64,000 bases of DNA, taken from JACKAQ01 sp020634975 [NCBI: Calditrichia bacterium] (GTDB lineage Bacteria > Calditrichota > Calditrichia > RBG-13-44-9). Shown here piece by piece: positions 28,176 to 36,386 of the stretch. The translations under genes and the position numbers were made by a program. Below the pieces are notes generated by a model. It searched no databases. It was not told the DNA's origin and saw nothing but the letters and a program-made list of their open reading frames with translations. Position 1 is the stretch's first letter; every line of letters starts with the position of its first letter. The stretch spans positions 2,108,001-2,172,000 of the forward strand of contig JACKAQ010000001.1 in the NCBI GenBank assembly GCA_020634975.1, read 5' to 3'.

Positions 28176-28805
28176 TTAACCCTGAACAAACGGGTTGTGC
28201 TGTTTTTCGTAGCCGACGGTGGTTGACGGACCGTGACCGTTGTATAACGTCATGCTGTCCGGGAGGGTGTAAATTTTTTCACGGATGGTGGTTTCCAGGG
28301 TTTGATACGAGCCGCCGGGAAAATCTGTCCGCCCGATGCCTTGCCGGAAAATGACATCACCGACAAACGCAATATTTTGCGCCCGCTCCACCAATGTAAT
28401 ATGCCCGGATGAATGTCCCGGCGTGAACAGCACCTCAAAATTCAGGTTGTCCAGCGAAACGGTGTCGCCTTCGCGGAGTGTGCGATCGGGCGGCGGCGAT
28501 GTTAAATGAACGCCCATGAACATCGATAAATTCAGGCTTGGATCGCTCAGATACGGCACTTCTTTTTCGCCAATGATCAGCTTCGCACCGGTTGCTTTCA
28601 CAATCGCTTCGTTACCGGCGATGTGATCGCCGTGTCCGTGCGTGTTGATCAAATATACTAATTCGAGTTTCAGTTGGTCAATTTTTCGAAGGATGGATTC
28701 GGTATCTTCGCAGGCATCTATTAATATGGCTTTGGTTGAGCCATCGGCATGAACGAGGTAGTTGTTCACGCCAAACATGCCCAGCGAAAGCGTGTGGATC
28801 TGCAT
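28176..28805 (-). CDS. glyoxalase-II-like metallo-beta-lactamase-fold hydrolase
   Basis: 209 aa. The metal site is complete: THGHGDH (HxHxDH), TPGHSSGH, VGDVIF, and a late His in NGHGP. The fold and motifs place it with hydroxyacylglutathione hydrolase-like thioesterases, probably cytoplasmic, hydrolysing a thioester or similar bond; the substrate is unknown. The ATG at 28805 starts one base after the stop of the upstream gene, with GGTGA inside that gene's end as a possible SD, so the two are probably translationally coupled. Confidence 0.88.
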   Translation of the reverse strand: MQIHTLSLGMFGVNNYLVHADGSTKAILIDACEDTESILRKIDQLKLELVYLINTHGHGDHIAGNEAIVKATGAKLIIGEKEVPYLSDPSLNLSMFMGVHLTSPPPDRTLREGDTVSLDNLNFEVLFTPGHSSGHITLVERAQNIAFVGDVIFRQGIGRTDFPGGSYQTLETTIREKIYTLPDSMTLYNGHGPSTTVGYEKQHNPFVQG

Positions 28806-28806
28806 T

Positions 28807-29250
28807 TTATTCACCATCGGGAATGAGGTGTTCGGCAACGGAAAGCGCAATGCCGGACATCATTACTTCCGGTGCAAGTGTCGTAAAATCGCCGGATAGA
28901 ATTTTGTTGTCCAGATTGGCATAGATGGAGCAGCCGGCGCCGCGTTCCACGATCAGCCCGGAGAGGCGACCCTGGTATTCGCTGATGAACACCACTTCGC
29001 CCAGCGAATCGCTGATGACAAATCCGGTGCAAAAATGCAGCTGGATGTGCGAGTTCATCGTGTAAACCGATATCAGATTTCCGGTATCATCGCCGATGGG
29101 AATATCCGCAAAAATTTCCAGCGACAGCTTGCGCTTTTCTTTTTCATTTTCGATGACGAAACGGTGTTTGTCGGCGCGATCCACATATTTTGCACCGAGC
29201 ACTTTGCATATTTCATCAAAATTCTTTTGCGTAAACTGAAATTTTTTCAA
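28807..29250 (-). CDS. conserved hypothetical protein coupled to hydrolase gene
   Basis: 147 aa with no family recognised. I chose the TTG at 29250 because AAAGGAG lies about nine bases upstream. The frame extends further 5', but that extension is Cys/Arg-rich and has no SD. The protein has no signal or membrane segment. It alternates beta-like segments (HRFVIENEKEKRKLSLEIFA, GFVISDSLGEVVFISEYQ) with short helices and ends ALSVAEHLIPDGE. The stop codon sits one base from the hydrolase start, so the two gene products probably work together or are made at a fixed ratio. Confidence 0.7.
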   Translation of the reverse strand: MKKFQFTQKNFDEICKVLGAKYVDRADKHRFVIENEKEKRKLSLEIFADIPIGDDTGNLISVYTMNSHIQLHFCTGFVISDSLGEVVFISEYQGRLSGLIVERGAGCSIYANLDNKILSGDFTTLAPEVMMSGIALSVAEHLIPDGE

Positions 29251-29594
29251 CCTTCGGAACTCCTTTGTTGCCAGTTTTCCGGCGTCTGTAACTATCCGTA
29301 ATGCGTAACCGGTCATCGCGTTAACGCGACAGCAACGAAAATTTATTAAAAAAAGCCTGTTTCTCCAAATGCAAATTGTTCTGCATGTCCTGAATATTAC
29401 GAAACAGCACTGCAAAAGTTAAAACAAAAGTTTTAAAAATCTGTGATTCCGCCATAAACGAAAGGCTTTATTTTTTGTAGAATGGTTCGATAATAATGGA
29501 CAGCCGCAAATATCCCCAAACAACTGTTCTGCAATTGTGTTGTAAAGCGGGTGCGGTCTGAAATTTTTTGATACAAGGATGTGCAGAGTAAATT
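29251..29594. other. divergent intergenic region
   Basis: A 344-base gap between the minus-strand hypothetical gene and the plus-strand receiver gene. It holds a 12-base palindrome, CGCGTTAACGCG (29317-29328), and an inverted repeat, TTAAAAC-AAAA-GTTTTAA (29419-29436). Both are plausible operator or leader elements but are unproven. No other gene is seen. Confidence 0.35.
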
Positions 29595-29966
29595 ATGGCG
29601 CAAATATTAGTTGTAGAAGATGATATAACCGGACAAGAATTGTTGATCGACGCGTTGATGGTGTTTGGTCATACGGTTATTGCTGCGGAAAACGGTGCGC
29701 AGGGATTGCAACTGTATCGCAATAATTTCTTTGATCTAGCGATTGTCGATATGGAAATGCCCGTAATGAACGGTTTAGAAATGATCCGGGCAGTTCGGGA
29801 GGAAGACACCGATTTTCCGGTGATTGCCGTTACCGGCTATTCGCATATTTATCTGGCGATGGAAGTGCTCAGCCTCAACGTGGAAGCGTTTCTCAAAAAG
29901 CCGTTGAACTTGAAAGAGCTGGCGCAAATTATCGAAGGTATTTGCAGCCGCCACAACGCATATTGA
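29595..29966 (+). CDS. single-domain response regulator (CheY-like)
   Basis: A receiver domain only, 123 aa. Acidic pair Glu8-Asp9-Asp10 (VVEDD), phospho-acceptor Asp52 (AIVDMEMP), Thr80 (VTGYS) and Lys102 (FLKKPLN) are all present, so it should be phosphorylatable. There is no output domain, and no kinase gene is adjacent; the nearest kinase is the PAS-GAF kinase 12 kb away. It would act through protein contact, in a phosphorelay or as a phosphate sink. Confidence 0.88.
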   Translation: MAQILVVEDDITGQELLIDALMVFGHTVIAAENGAQGLQLYRNNFFDLAIVDMEMPVMNGLEMIRAVREEDTDFPVIAVTGYSHIYLAMEVLSLNVEAFLKKPLNLKELAQIIEGICSRHNAY

Positions 29967-30021
29967 TTTTTCTGAGGCAAAAAGCCTAACCCACCAAAAT
30001 TCTGATAATCAACAGAATCCG

Positions 30022-30057
30022 CGCTGAAAATTGCCATAAACCCGGCAAGATTCAGCG
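30022..30057. repeat. imperfect hairpin between convergent genes
   Basis: CGCTGAA...TTGCC pairs with GGCAA...TTCAGCG (12 of 14 positions). It lies between the receiver gene and the small hypothetical gene that converge here. There is no T-tract, so a terminator role is only possible. Confidence 0.3.
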
Positions 30058-30065
30058 GTGCAGCG

Positions 30066-30275
30066 TCAACTAAATTTGCGTTCGAACAGCCATTTCGGCA
30101 CTTTAATTTTGATGGTTCCGTTATCGCTGGTTATCTGGATGCGGTCTTTGGGGAGCCACGCGCTTTGGCGATTCCATTCGATCAACACGCCGGTGGGCGT
30201 TTCGTAATTAATTTCCGGCACTTCGATTTCAACTTTTCTGCCGGCAAATAACAGTTTTTCCAGTCGCTCTTTCAT
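30066..30275 (-). CDS. small hypothetical protein
   Basis: 69 aa, function unknown. It is soluble and beta-rich with a basic end: KERLEKLLFAGRKVEIEVPE, then GVLIEWNRQSAWLPKDRIQI, ending KVPKWLFERKFS. AGGGAA is correctly spaced before the ATG and codon use looks ordinary, which supports a real gene. Monocistronic; divergent from homogentisate dioxygenase. Confidence 0.6.
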   Translation of the reverse strand: MKERLEKLLFAGRKVEIEVPEINYETPTGVLIEWNRQSAWLPKDRIQITSDNGTIKIKVPKWLFERKFS

Positions 30276-30489
30276 GGAATTCCCTTTCCATTTAACGTCC
30301 CTGTTGCTGAGCTAATGCTGGAAATGATCGGCAAATGTTTGCAGAAAGTTAACACTGCTTTAGCGAGTTCCGCTTGCAAATCCAGCAATCATTACCGATC
30401 TTTGTATTACGCGACGAATTGAAAATATTTTATGCTTTCCGGATTGCTAAATGCAATTACGGATTATAGTTAACACAGGAGGATAAATC

Positions 30490-31647
30490 ATGCCATTTTA
30501 TGTGCATCGCGGCGAAATTCCATCCAAACGGCACATTCAGCACCGCACCAAAACGGGCGATTTGCTGCACGAAGAACACGCCAGCCGGGAAGGCTTTTCC
30601 GATATTTACAGCAATTTGTATCACCTGCGCCCGCCGACGCGCATTGCGGAAGTGGGTAAATTTAGCCCGTTTTCGCTGAAACCGGCGGAGGACCGGGTGC
30701 ACCGTCACCGCCATTTGCGAACCTTCAATTTTGAGCCGAAAGGCAATTGGGTGAGCGGTCGCCGCGCGATTTGTTATAACAACGATGTGGCAATGTTCAC
30801 CGTGCGTCCGGCGGAATCGGCCGAATTTTTCTACCGCAACGGGATGAGCGATGAGGTGATTTTCGTGCATCAGGGCACCGGCGAAATGCACAGTTATTTT
30901 GGCAAGCTGGCGTTCGGTCCCGGCGATTACATTGTTGTGCCGCGCGGCGTGCTCTATTCGTTCGATATCCACACGGACGACAGCAGATTTCTGATCATCG
31001 AATCCGCCGGACCGGTGGAGCCGCCGAAGCGTTATCGCAACGAATACGGTCAGTTGTTGGAGCATGCGCCGTTTTGCGAACGCGATTTCCGCGTGCCGGA
31101 ATTTGTCGAACCGCAAAATCGCGAAGGCAAATTCCCGTTTTTGTTGCGCACGATGGACGGCTTTCAGGAATACCAGTTTGCACAGCACCCGTTTGATGTG
31201 GTTGGCTGGGACGGATTTTACTACCCGTGGATTTTCAACATCCGCGATTTTATGCCCATCACCGGGAAAATCCACATGCCGCCGCCGATTCACCAAACTT
31301 TTCAGGCGCCCGGATATGTGATTTGCTCGTTCTGTCCGCGACTGTTTGATTACCACGAGCAGTCGATTCCCGCGCCGTATAATCATCATAATATTGATAG
31401 CGATGAAGTGCTCTATTATGTGGAAGGCGATTTTATGAGCCGCACCGGTGTGGAACTCGGGTCGATCACCATTCACCCGTACGGGCTGGCGCACGGTCCG
31501 CAACCGGGCAAATACGAAGGCTCCATCGGCAAAAAGGAAACCGATGAATACGCGGTAATGCTCGATACCTTTCGTCCGCTGATTCCCGCGCAGGATTCGC
31601 TGCTGGTGGATGACCCGGATTATCCGTTAAGCTGGTTGGAAAAATAA
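30490..31647 (+). CDS. hmgA: homogentisate 1,2-dioxygenase-like protein
   Basis: 385-aa cupin-fold ring-opening dioxygenase. By analogy with human HGD, the iron ligands are His300, Glu306 (HNIDSDE) and His335 (LAHGPQPG). The family motifs RTFNFEPKGNW-like, GDYIVVPRG and HPYGLAHGP are clear. The enzyme converts homogentisate to maleylacetoacetate in tyrosine and phenylalanine breakdown. It is somewhat shorter than the roughly 430-445 residues of many bacterial and animal enzymes. AGGAGG seven bases upstream gives a strong start. No maleylacetoacetate isomerase, fumarylacetoacetase or HPPD gene lies nearby. It ends in its own terminator. Confidence 0.88.
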   Translation: MPFYVHRGEIPSKRHIQHRTKTGDLLHEEHASREGFSDIYSNLYHLRPPTRIAEVGKFSPFSLKPAEDRVHRHRHLRTFNFEPKGNWVSGRRAICYNNDVAMFTVRPAESAEFFYRNGMSDEVIFVHQGTGEMHSYFGKLAFGPGDYIVVPRGVLYSFDIHTDDSRFLIIESAGPVEPPKRYRNEYGQLLEHAPFCERDFRVPEFVEPQNREGKFPFLLRTMDGFQEYQFAQHPFDVVGWDGFYYPWIFNIRDFMPITGKIHMPPPIHQTFQAPGYVICSFCPRLFDYHEQSIPAPYNHHNIDSDEVLYYVEGDFMSRTGVELGSITIHPYGLAHGPQPGKYEGSIGKKETDEYAVMLDTFRPLIPAQDSLLVDDPDYPLSWLEK

Positions 31648-31658
31648 TTCTGAAATGC

Positions 31659-31686
31659 AGGGCACGGCGTAACGTGCCCTTTTTTT
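31659..31686 (+). terminator. intrinsic terminator of homogentisate dioxygenase gene
   Basis: AGGGCACG/CGTGCCCT, an 8-base perfect stem with loop GCGTAA, is followed directly by seven T residues. It lies between converging genes. The stem resembles the palindrome at 55211-55233. Confidence 0.9.
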
Positions 31687-31702
31687 GCTGAACGCGCGGA
31701 AA

Positions 31703-33229
31703 TCACGACGGCTTTTCGATGCCCAATTTCTCCATTTTGTATCGAATCGCCCGCTCGGAAATTTGCAAGGCCCGCGCTGCTTTCGACTGGTTCCAGTCGT
31801 TGGCGACGAGCGCCTGCCGGATCAGCGAAACCTCGGTTTCTTCCAGCGTTTCCTGCAGGCTTTTGCGGATATCGTGGGCATCCTGCGTAAATGTCAAATC
31901 TTTGTATTCTTTCCGGAATTCTTTCGGCAAAATGGACTCGTCCAGCACCACCATTTCCGGCGCTGCCAGCGTCACCAGTCGCTCCACAAAATTTTCCAAT
32001 TCGCGAATATTACCCGACCAAACCCGCAATTGCATGTAATCCAGCAGCCATTCGTGAAAGGATTCCGCCTGTTTTTTCTGCTGATCAGCAAATTTTTTCA
32101 GGAAATGATTGGCCAGCAACGGAATGTCATCGCGGCGCTGGTTGAGCGTGGGCACGTCGATGGGATAGACGTGCAGCCGGTAAAACAGGTCTTCGCGGAA
32201 TTTCCCGGCATCGACCATCTGCCGCAAATCGCTGCTGGATGCGGAAATGATGCGCACATCCACCTTGCGCGGTTTGTTGCTGCCGATCACCCGGATTTCT
32301 CCTTCCTGCAGTACCCGCAACAATTTCGATTGCATATCGAACGGCAAATTGGCGATTTCATCCATAAAAAATGTGCCGCCGTTGGCTTCCTCGATCAACC
32401 CTTTTCGGTCGTAATTCGCACCGGTGAACGCGCCCTTCGCATGCCCGAACAGCTCGCTTTCGATGAGATTTTCCGGGATCGCGCCGCAATCGATTGCCAC
32501 AAACGGGCGGTTGTGACGGCTGCTGAATTGGTGGATCGCTTTGGCGATTTTCTCTTTTCCCGTGCCGCTTTTGCCCTGCAACTGCACCCGGACATCACAA
32601 CGCGCTGCCGCTTCGATGGCTTTGAGCAACTCCACATACGGTTTGCTTTTGCCGAGCATTCCGAGCGCTTCGTATTTGCCGACCAGCGCAGAGTCGGGAA
32701 TTTGTTTGTCAAAATAGGACTGGATTTTTTGCACATTGTCCAAAAACGGCGCGGCAATGGCGGCCATCTTTTCGAGCAACGCGAGATCGTTTTCGGCGAA
32801 TGCGCCGCCGTCGGTTTTGTCGATCAGCAGCAGGCAGCCGATGGCATTTCCGCTGATTTGCAGCGGTGCACACATCGCGGTTTTCGCGCCAAATTTTTGG
32901 GAAATTTCCGGTGCGAAGCGGTTGTCCGTCGCGATATCCGCGCTGAGCATGGCCTGTTTGTGCTTCAGCGACCAGCCGATCAGGTTGGTTTGCAGCAGCT
33001 TGTATCCCCGCGATTTTTCATCGCCGCCATCTTTGATGATGGTTTTCACCGTGTTTTGTGTGCCCGGATTGAGCATCACGATCGATGCGAGATTTGCGTT
33101 AAACACTCCCGTTGCGGTGGTGGAAACCACCCGCAAAATCTCTGAAAAATCGCTTTGCTGACCGAGCGCAACGGCTAATTCGAACAAGCTTTCAGTTTTT
33201 TGGGAATCAATCTGCATTCTGATATTCAT
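31703..33229 (-). CDS. GAF-domain sigma-54-dependent activator
   Basis: 508 aa. An N-terminal GAF domain (about 10-165) senses an unknown signal. The AAA+ domain (about 185-410) has Walker A GKSGTGKE, the sigma-54 contact loop GAFTGA, Walker B GGTFFMDEI and the arginine finger region FREDLFYRL. A Fis-type helix-turn-helix ends the protein (NQSKAARALQISERAIRYKM). It should open sigma-54 promoters on binding an upstream enhancer. The target is unknown. It converges on the homogentisate dioxygenase gene, but I saw no TGGCAC-N5-TTGC box before that gene. The start may be Met1 or Met5, as neither has a good SD. Confidence 0.92.
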   Translation of the reverse strand: MNIRMQIDSQKTESLFELAVALGQQSDFSEILRVVSTTATGVFNANLASIVMLNPGTQNTVKTIIKDGGDEKSRGYKLLQTNLIGWSLKHKQAMLSADIATDNRFAPEISQKFGAKTAMCAPLQISGNAIGCLLLIDKTDGGAFAENDLALLEKMAAIAAPFLDNVQKIQSYFDKQIPDSALVGKYEALGMLGKSKPYVELLKAIEAAARCDVRVQLQGKSGTGKEKIAKAIHQFSSRHNRPFVAIDCGAIPENLIESELFGHAKGAFTGANYDRKGLIEEANGGTFFMDEIANLPFDMQSKLLRVLQEGEIRVIGSNKPRKVDVRIISASSSDLRQMVDAGKFREDLFYRLHVYPIDVPTLNQRRDDIPLLANHFLKKFADQQKKQAESFHEWLLDYMQLRVWSGNIRELENFVERLVTLAAPEMVVLDESILPKEFRKEYKDLTFTQDAHDIRKSLQETLEETEVSLIRQALVANDWNQSKAARALQISERAIRYKMEKLGIEKPS

Positions 33230-33316
33230 TAAGAAAATTTGCGTAAGTTGCTGTTTTTACAGCTTTTCTAATATAACCAACAGATGATCAACAGGCAAAC
33301 CATATCCACTGCACCA

Positions 33317-33754
33317 TTAATCCACCGGAACGCGTACCGGTTTGCCTTTTTCGTGTACCCGGAACACGATGGCTTTCACGCTGCTTTCCCGCGTGATGGC
33401 GGTGTGCACCTGTTTGTAGGGAATTTTGAACACATCGCCGGCGTTGAGAATCACTTCCGGCTTGTCCTTTTGCCAAACGACTGCCGAGCCTTCCAGCACG
33501 TAAATAAATTCTTCGCCGTTGTGGTAGTGAATCGGCAAATTGGTGTTTGGCGGCGCTTCCACTGTCGAAACGATCACCTCGCCGCCGTCCCAGCTTTCCA
33601 GTTCTGTGCGGAGCAAATCGGTAAGTTTGGGTGCCGGATTATTCACGGTTTGTATCGTTGCGTGGCTGTGATCGTGGGCTTTTTCAGCGTGTTCGCAACC
33701 GGCGAAGAATGCGGTACACAACATCGCAAATCCAATAATAACAGATATTTTCAT
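33317..33754 (-). CDS. cupin-domain lipoprotein
   Basis: 145 aa. A lipobox, FAGC, near residue 20 marks an envelope lipoprotein. A short His-rich stretch follows (HAEKAHDHSHA). The single cupin domain (about 55-140) has the metal motif HYHNGEEFIYVLEG and a second His in KQVHTAI, so it probably holds a divalent metal. No substrate can be assigned. GGAGG before the ATG is strong. It lies between the activator gene and the rhodanese gene on the same strand. Confidence 0.85.
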   Translation of the reverse strand: MKISVIIGFAMLCTAFFAGCEHAEKAHDHSHATIQTVNNPAPKLTDLLRTELESWDGGEVIVSTVEAPPNTNLPIHYHNGEEFIYVLEGSAVVWQKDKPEVILNAGDVFKIPYKQVHTAITRESSVKAIVFRVHEKGKPVRVPVD

Positions 33755-33807
33755 ATTGCCTCCACATCATGGTTTTCAATTAAAATTTGGAAAATGACTG
33801 TGTGTTG

Positions 33808-33831
33808 AGAGGCAATTCATCAATTGCCTCT
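33808..33831. repeat. AGAGGCAATT palindrome
   Basis: A perfect 10-base stem, AGAGGCAATT/AATTGCCTCT, has loop CATC and is followed by AC, giving the right-hand end CTCTAC. It lies between the cupin and rhodanese genes. It shares its layout, constant outer arms around a variable core, with palindromes at 13142, 31659, 53360 and 55211. Confidence 0.6.
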
Positions 33832-33897
33832 ACGAATCTGCGGCAAAAATAATTAATGCGCAAATATCCGAAAAAACAACGGAAATTTTGGCGCGAA

Positions 33898-34416
33898 TCA
33901 ATCGCGTTTTTCGAGGAGTTGACCCCAATATCGGTCGAACGGATGGACGGAATCGGTGGCGCCGCTATCGTTTACTACGGTGAAACCGCTGTTGAACCAG
34001 CGGAAAATCCCGCCGCGCAGGTTGTAAATTTGTGAAACGCTATCCGCGAATTCGCTGTGCAGCAGTTTTTCCGCGATAATCGAGCTGCGTTTGCCAACCG
34101 AGCAGTAAAAAACGAGCTCTTTGTTTCTGGCGAGTTCGCCGAACTGCGCCCAAAATTTTTTTTCGGAGATGTCGGGATCGACGCGAACGGCGTTTTGCAG
34201 ATGGCTTTGGTTGAATTCGTCGGGTTTTCGGGTGTCCAGCAGCAGAAAATCTGCGCCGGATGACTGCAATTGTTGCAGCAGCGAATCCGCCGAAATATTG
34301 GGAATCGGGTGGTCGTGCTCGATTTTTTTCTCGATCAGCGTCAGTGTAAACTGCCCAAACAGCAGCACCGGCAGCAGCAAAAACAACGCAAATCCAAATT
34401 TATTTATATGATTCAT
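33898..34416 (-). CDS. membrane-anchored rhodanese-domain protein
   Basis: 172 aa. The N-terminal hydrophobic segment (about 6-22) is a signal peptide or anchor, placing the domain in the periplasm. The rhodanese domain (about 40-150) has LLLDTRKPDEFNQSHL and the active-site loop FYCSVGKRSS with the catalytic Cys. Such proteins move sulfane sulfur or act as thiol sensors. It is 42 bases downstream of the M61-like gene on the same strand. Partner unknown. Confidence 0.87.
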   Translation of the reverse strand: MNHINKFGFALFLLLPVLLFGQFTLTLIEKKIEHDHPIPNISADSLLQQLQSSGADFLLLDTRKPDEFNQSHLQNAVRVDPDISEKKFWAQFGELARNKELVFYCSVGKRSSIIAEKLLHSEFADSVSQIYNLRGGIFRWFNSGFTVVNDSGATDSVHPFDRYWGQLLEKRD

Positions 34417-34458
34417 TTTTTATCCAATTGCACCGTGAGTTTGTCTAAGGGTATGTTT

Positions 34459-36276
34459 TTATTGCAATTGTCGCAGCCACGCTTCGCGGACGCGCTGTTG
34501 CGCCGGTGAAATCATGCCCGGCACGCTGAACAAATGGCGATCCTTTCGTTGCACTATTTCCGCGGTTCGCTGAATGCGTTTACCGTTGCGAACCAGTTGC
34601 AGCGGATAACGTTCGCCGATGTCCATTCGCGGCAGCAGCTCATCGTATAGCAGGCGCTGGTAATTTTCCGGTGTCACACGCCGATTGGCGATAGCCAGCA
34701 GCAGGTCATCTTTTTGCACATCAAATTTCGCCAGTTCGTCATCGATCCACAGGATGCGAACACCGCGCTCATCCGCTCCGGTGAAAAAACCGAAATCGTT
34801 TTCCGCCGGTTCGGAAAGCTTTGATTCTATGTAGTTTATCCCCACTTTTTCGAGCATTTCCGCATATGGCAGCGGCGCGTTTCCGATGATGTATTTTCGG
34901 ATAAACGACTCAAATTCCGGTCCGCAATAATCGATCAAAATTTCGAAAAACTGATCCTCCGGCAACGGTCGCGATTTGCCGTAATCGAGGATCAGATCGT
35001 TGATGACATCCTGCAGCCCGCGCCGCCCGTCGGTGAGATCGATCAAATGAATATCCAGCAGCGCCGCCACCAGCGCGCCGCGACTGTAAACGTTGGCGTA
35101 ATCGCGGGGATTGCCGCGCGATTGCAGACTCATATCGCTGAGGCTGGTTTCCGAGCCGAACAATGTTTCGCGAAAAATTTTCTGGCGAAAATCTTCTACA
35201 ATATAATGACGCAAATCCTTCAGTCCGGCGCGAAGCTGAATAATATCCGACGCCCATTCGGTCACACCCTCGAAAAACCAGAGGTGCTGCGTCGGGCGCG
35301 ATCGCAAAAAATCATCGATGCTGAGCGCGTCGCTGCGGATGGAAAAGGGAATAATCAGGTGAAAATATTCGTGCGCGATCACGTCCTGCACATCCACGCG
35401 AATCGTTTCGAGATCATCTTCCTCAAAAATAAATGCGCCGCTCTGCTGGTATTCCACGCCGCCGGCGAACAAATCCTCGAACACGAACAGCATCGTGTAT
35501 TCCTCCAGCGGCAGGCGATCGTTCAAAAAATGATAGGTTGCGGTGATCACGTCGCGAACGTGCGGAAACAGGTGATCCGCCACAATTTTGTCGGTCTTCG
35601 AATAGCAGAACATGTGCACGTCGCTGCCCATCACGCGGTCGTGAACTTCGGTGAGATAACCCGCCAGAATCGGCGATGTGAGCAGGTTGCCAAACGAGGT
35701 TGCGAGAAAATTTCCCGATCCATCCGGTTGCAGCGCGGTGCCGGTTTGCCAGCCGTCCGGCAAATTTATTTGTAGCTGAAGCGGCGATTTTTCCATCCCG
35801 CTGAGCATGCCGAACACGCCGCCACCGTTGATGAAAGCGTAATTTTCGTTGAGTGCGGTGCCGAGCATTTCCGGCGGACGCAGGTTTTCCGGCAAATCCC
35901 GGGTGTCGTCAATTTGATAACGGATGGTCGTCACTTCGGCAGGATTGAGCAGCCGCCACTGCGTCGCACCAATTCGCTGAACCGGGGAAATTTGCCCGTT
36001 GGCATCAAACGCAGAGAGGTTGCGGATCATCTGCCCGAAATCGATGCCGCGCCACGATCCGCCGGGGAAAAATTGCAGCGTATTATTAATGTATGTCAGG
36101 CTGTCGAACTGCATCGTCACGGAAAAACGGTCGTTTGCCGTGTCAAAATCGAGCAAAATATTGTAGCGAACCGCTTCCGGCTCGACCGGTGCGTTTTGCT
36201 GCGGAACCGTCGCGGCGCAACCGGTGAGGAATATTGTGAACGCTGTAAATATCTGTAAAATAACGATTTTCATCAT
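34459..36276 (-). CDS. M61-like zinc protease lipoprotein
   Basis: 605 aa. The chosen start (MMKIVILQ) gives a lipoprotein signal with lipobox LTGC (Cys20); the frame runs 18 codons further 5' but without a convincing start. An M61-type N-terminal beta-domain precedes the catalytic helix with His302-Glu303-x-x-His306 (HEYFH) and a downstream acidic ligand candidate, Glu336 (FFEGVTEW). A PDZ-like region (about 510-585, GADERGVRILWIDDELAKFD) follows, as in glycyl-aminopeptidase-like members. It is probably an envelope peptidase; specificity unknown. It is 110 bases downstream of the polyprenyl synthase gene. Confidence 0.85.
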   Translation of the reverse strand: MMKIVILQIFTAFTIFLTGCAATVPQQNAPVEPEAVRYNILLDFDTANDRFSVTMQFDSLTYINNTLQFFPGGSWRGIDFGQMIRNLSAFDANGQISPVQRIGATQWRLLNPAEVTTIRYQIDDTRDLPENLRPPEMLGTALNENYAFINGGGVFGMLSGMEKSPLQLQINLPDGWQTGTALQPDGSGNFLATSFGNLLTSPILAGYLTEVHDRVMGSDVHMFCYSKTDKIVADHLFPHVRDVITATYHFLNDRLPLEEYTMLFVFEDLFAGGVEYQQSGAFIFEEDDLETIRVDVQDVIAHEYFHLIIPFSIRSDALSIDDFLRSRPTQHLWFFEGVTEWASDIIQLRAGLKDLRHYIVEDFRQKIFRETLFGSETSLSDMSLQSRGNPRDYANVYSRGALVAALLDIHLIDLTDGRRGLQDVINDLILDYGKSRPLPEDQFFEILIDYCGPEFESFIRKYIIGNAPLPYAEMLEKVGINYIESKLSEPAENDFGFFTGADERGVRILWIDDELAKFDVQKDDLLLAIANRRVTPENYQRLLYDELLPRMDIGERYPLQLVRNGKRIQRTAEIVQRKDRHLFSVPGMISPAQQRVREAWLRQLQ

Positions 36277-36386
36277 TTGTTTGGACGGCGATTGTGAAGG
36301 TTTTATGACAGGATGAACAGGATTCTTCAAATTGAGAAAAAGTGAAGCGCAAAAACGATAGTTTCAGTCAGAAGAAAGATTGTCGC

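Noticed and set aside
30276-30489. Sigma-54 promoter before homogentisate dioxygenase
   Set aside because: No TGGCAC-N5-TTGC-like element seen despite the neighbouring sigma-54 activator.
30457-31503. Minus-strand open frame of 348 codons
   Set aside because: Antisense to homogentisate dioxygenase, which has its iron ligands and a strong SD.
31685-33145. Plus-strand open frame of 486 codons
   Set aside because: Antisense to the sigma-54 activator; biased composition and no SD.
36307-36323. Direct repeat ACAGGAT...ACAGGAT before the M61-like gene
   Set aside because: Only two short units; could be chance or a relic of a common simple repeat.
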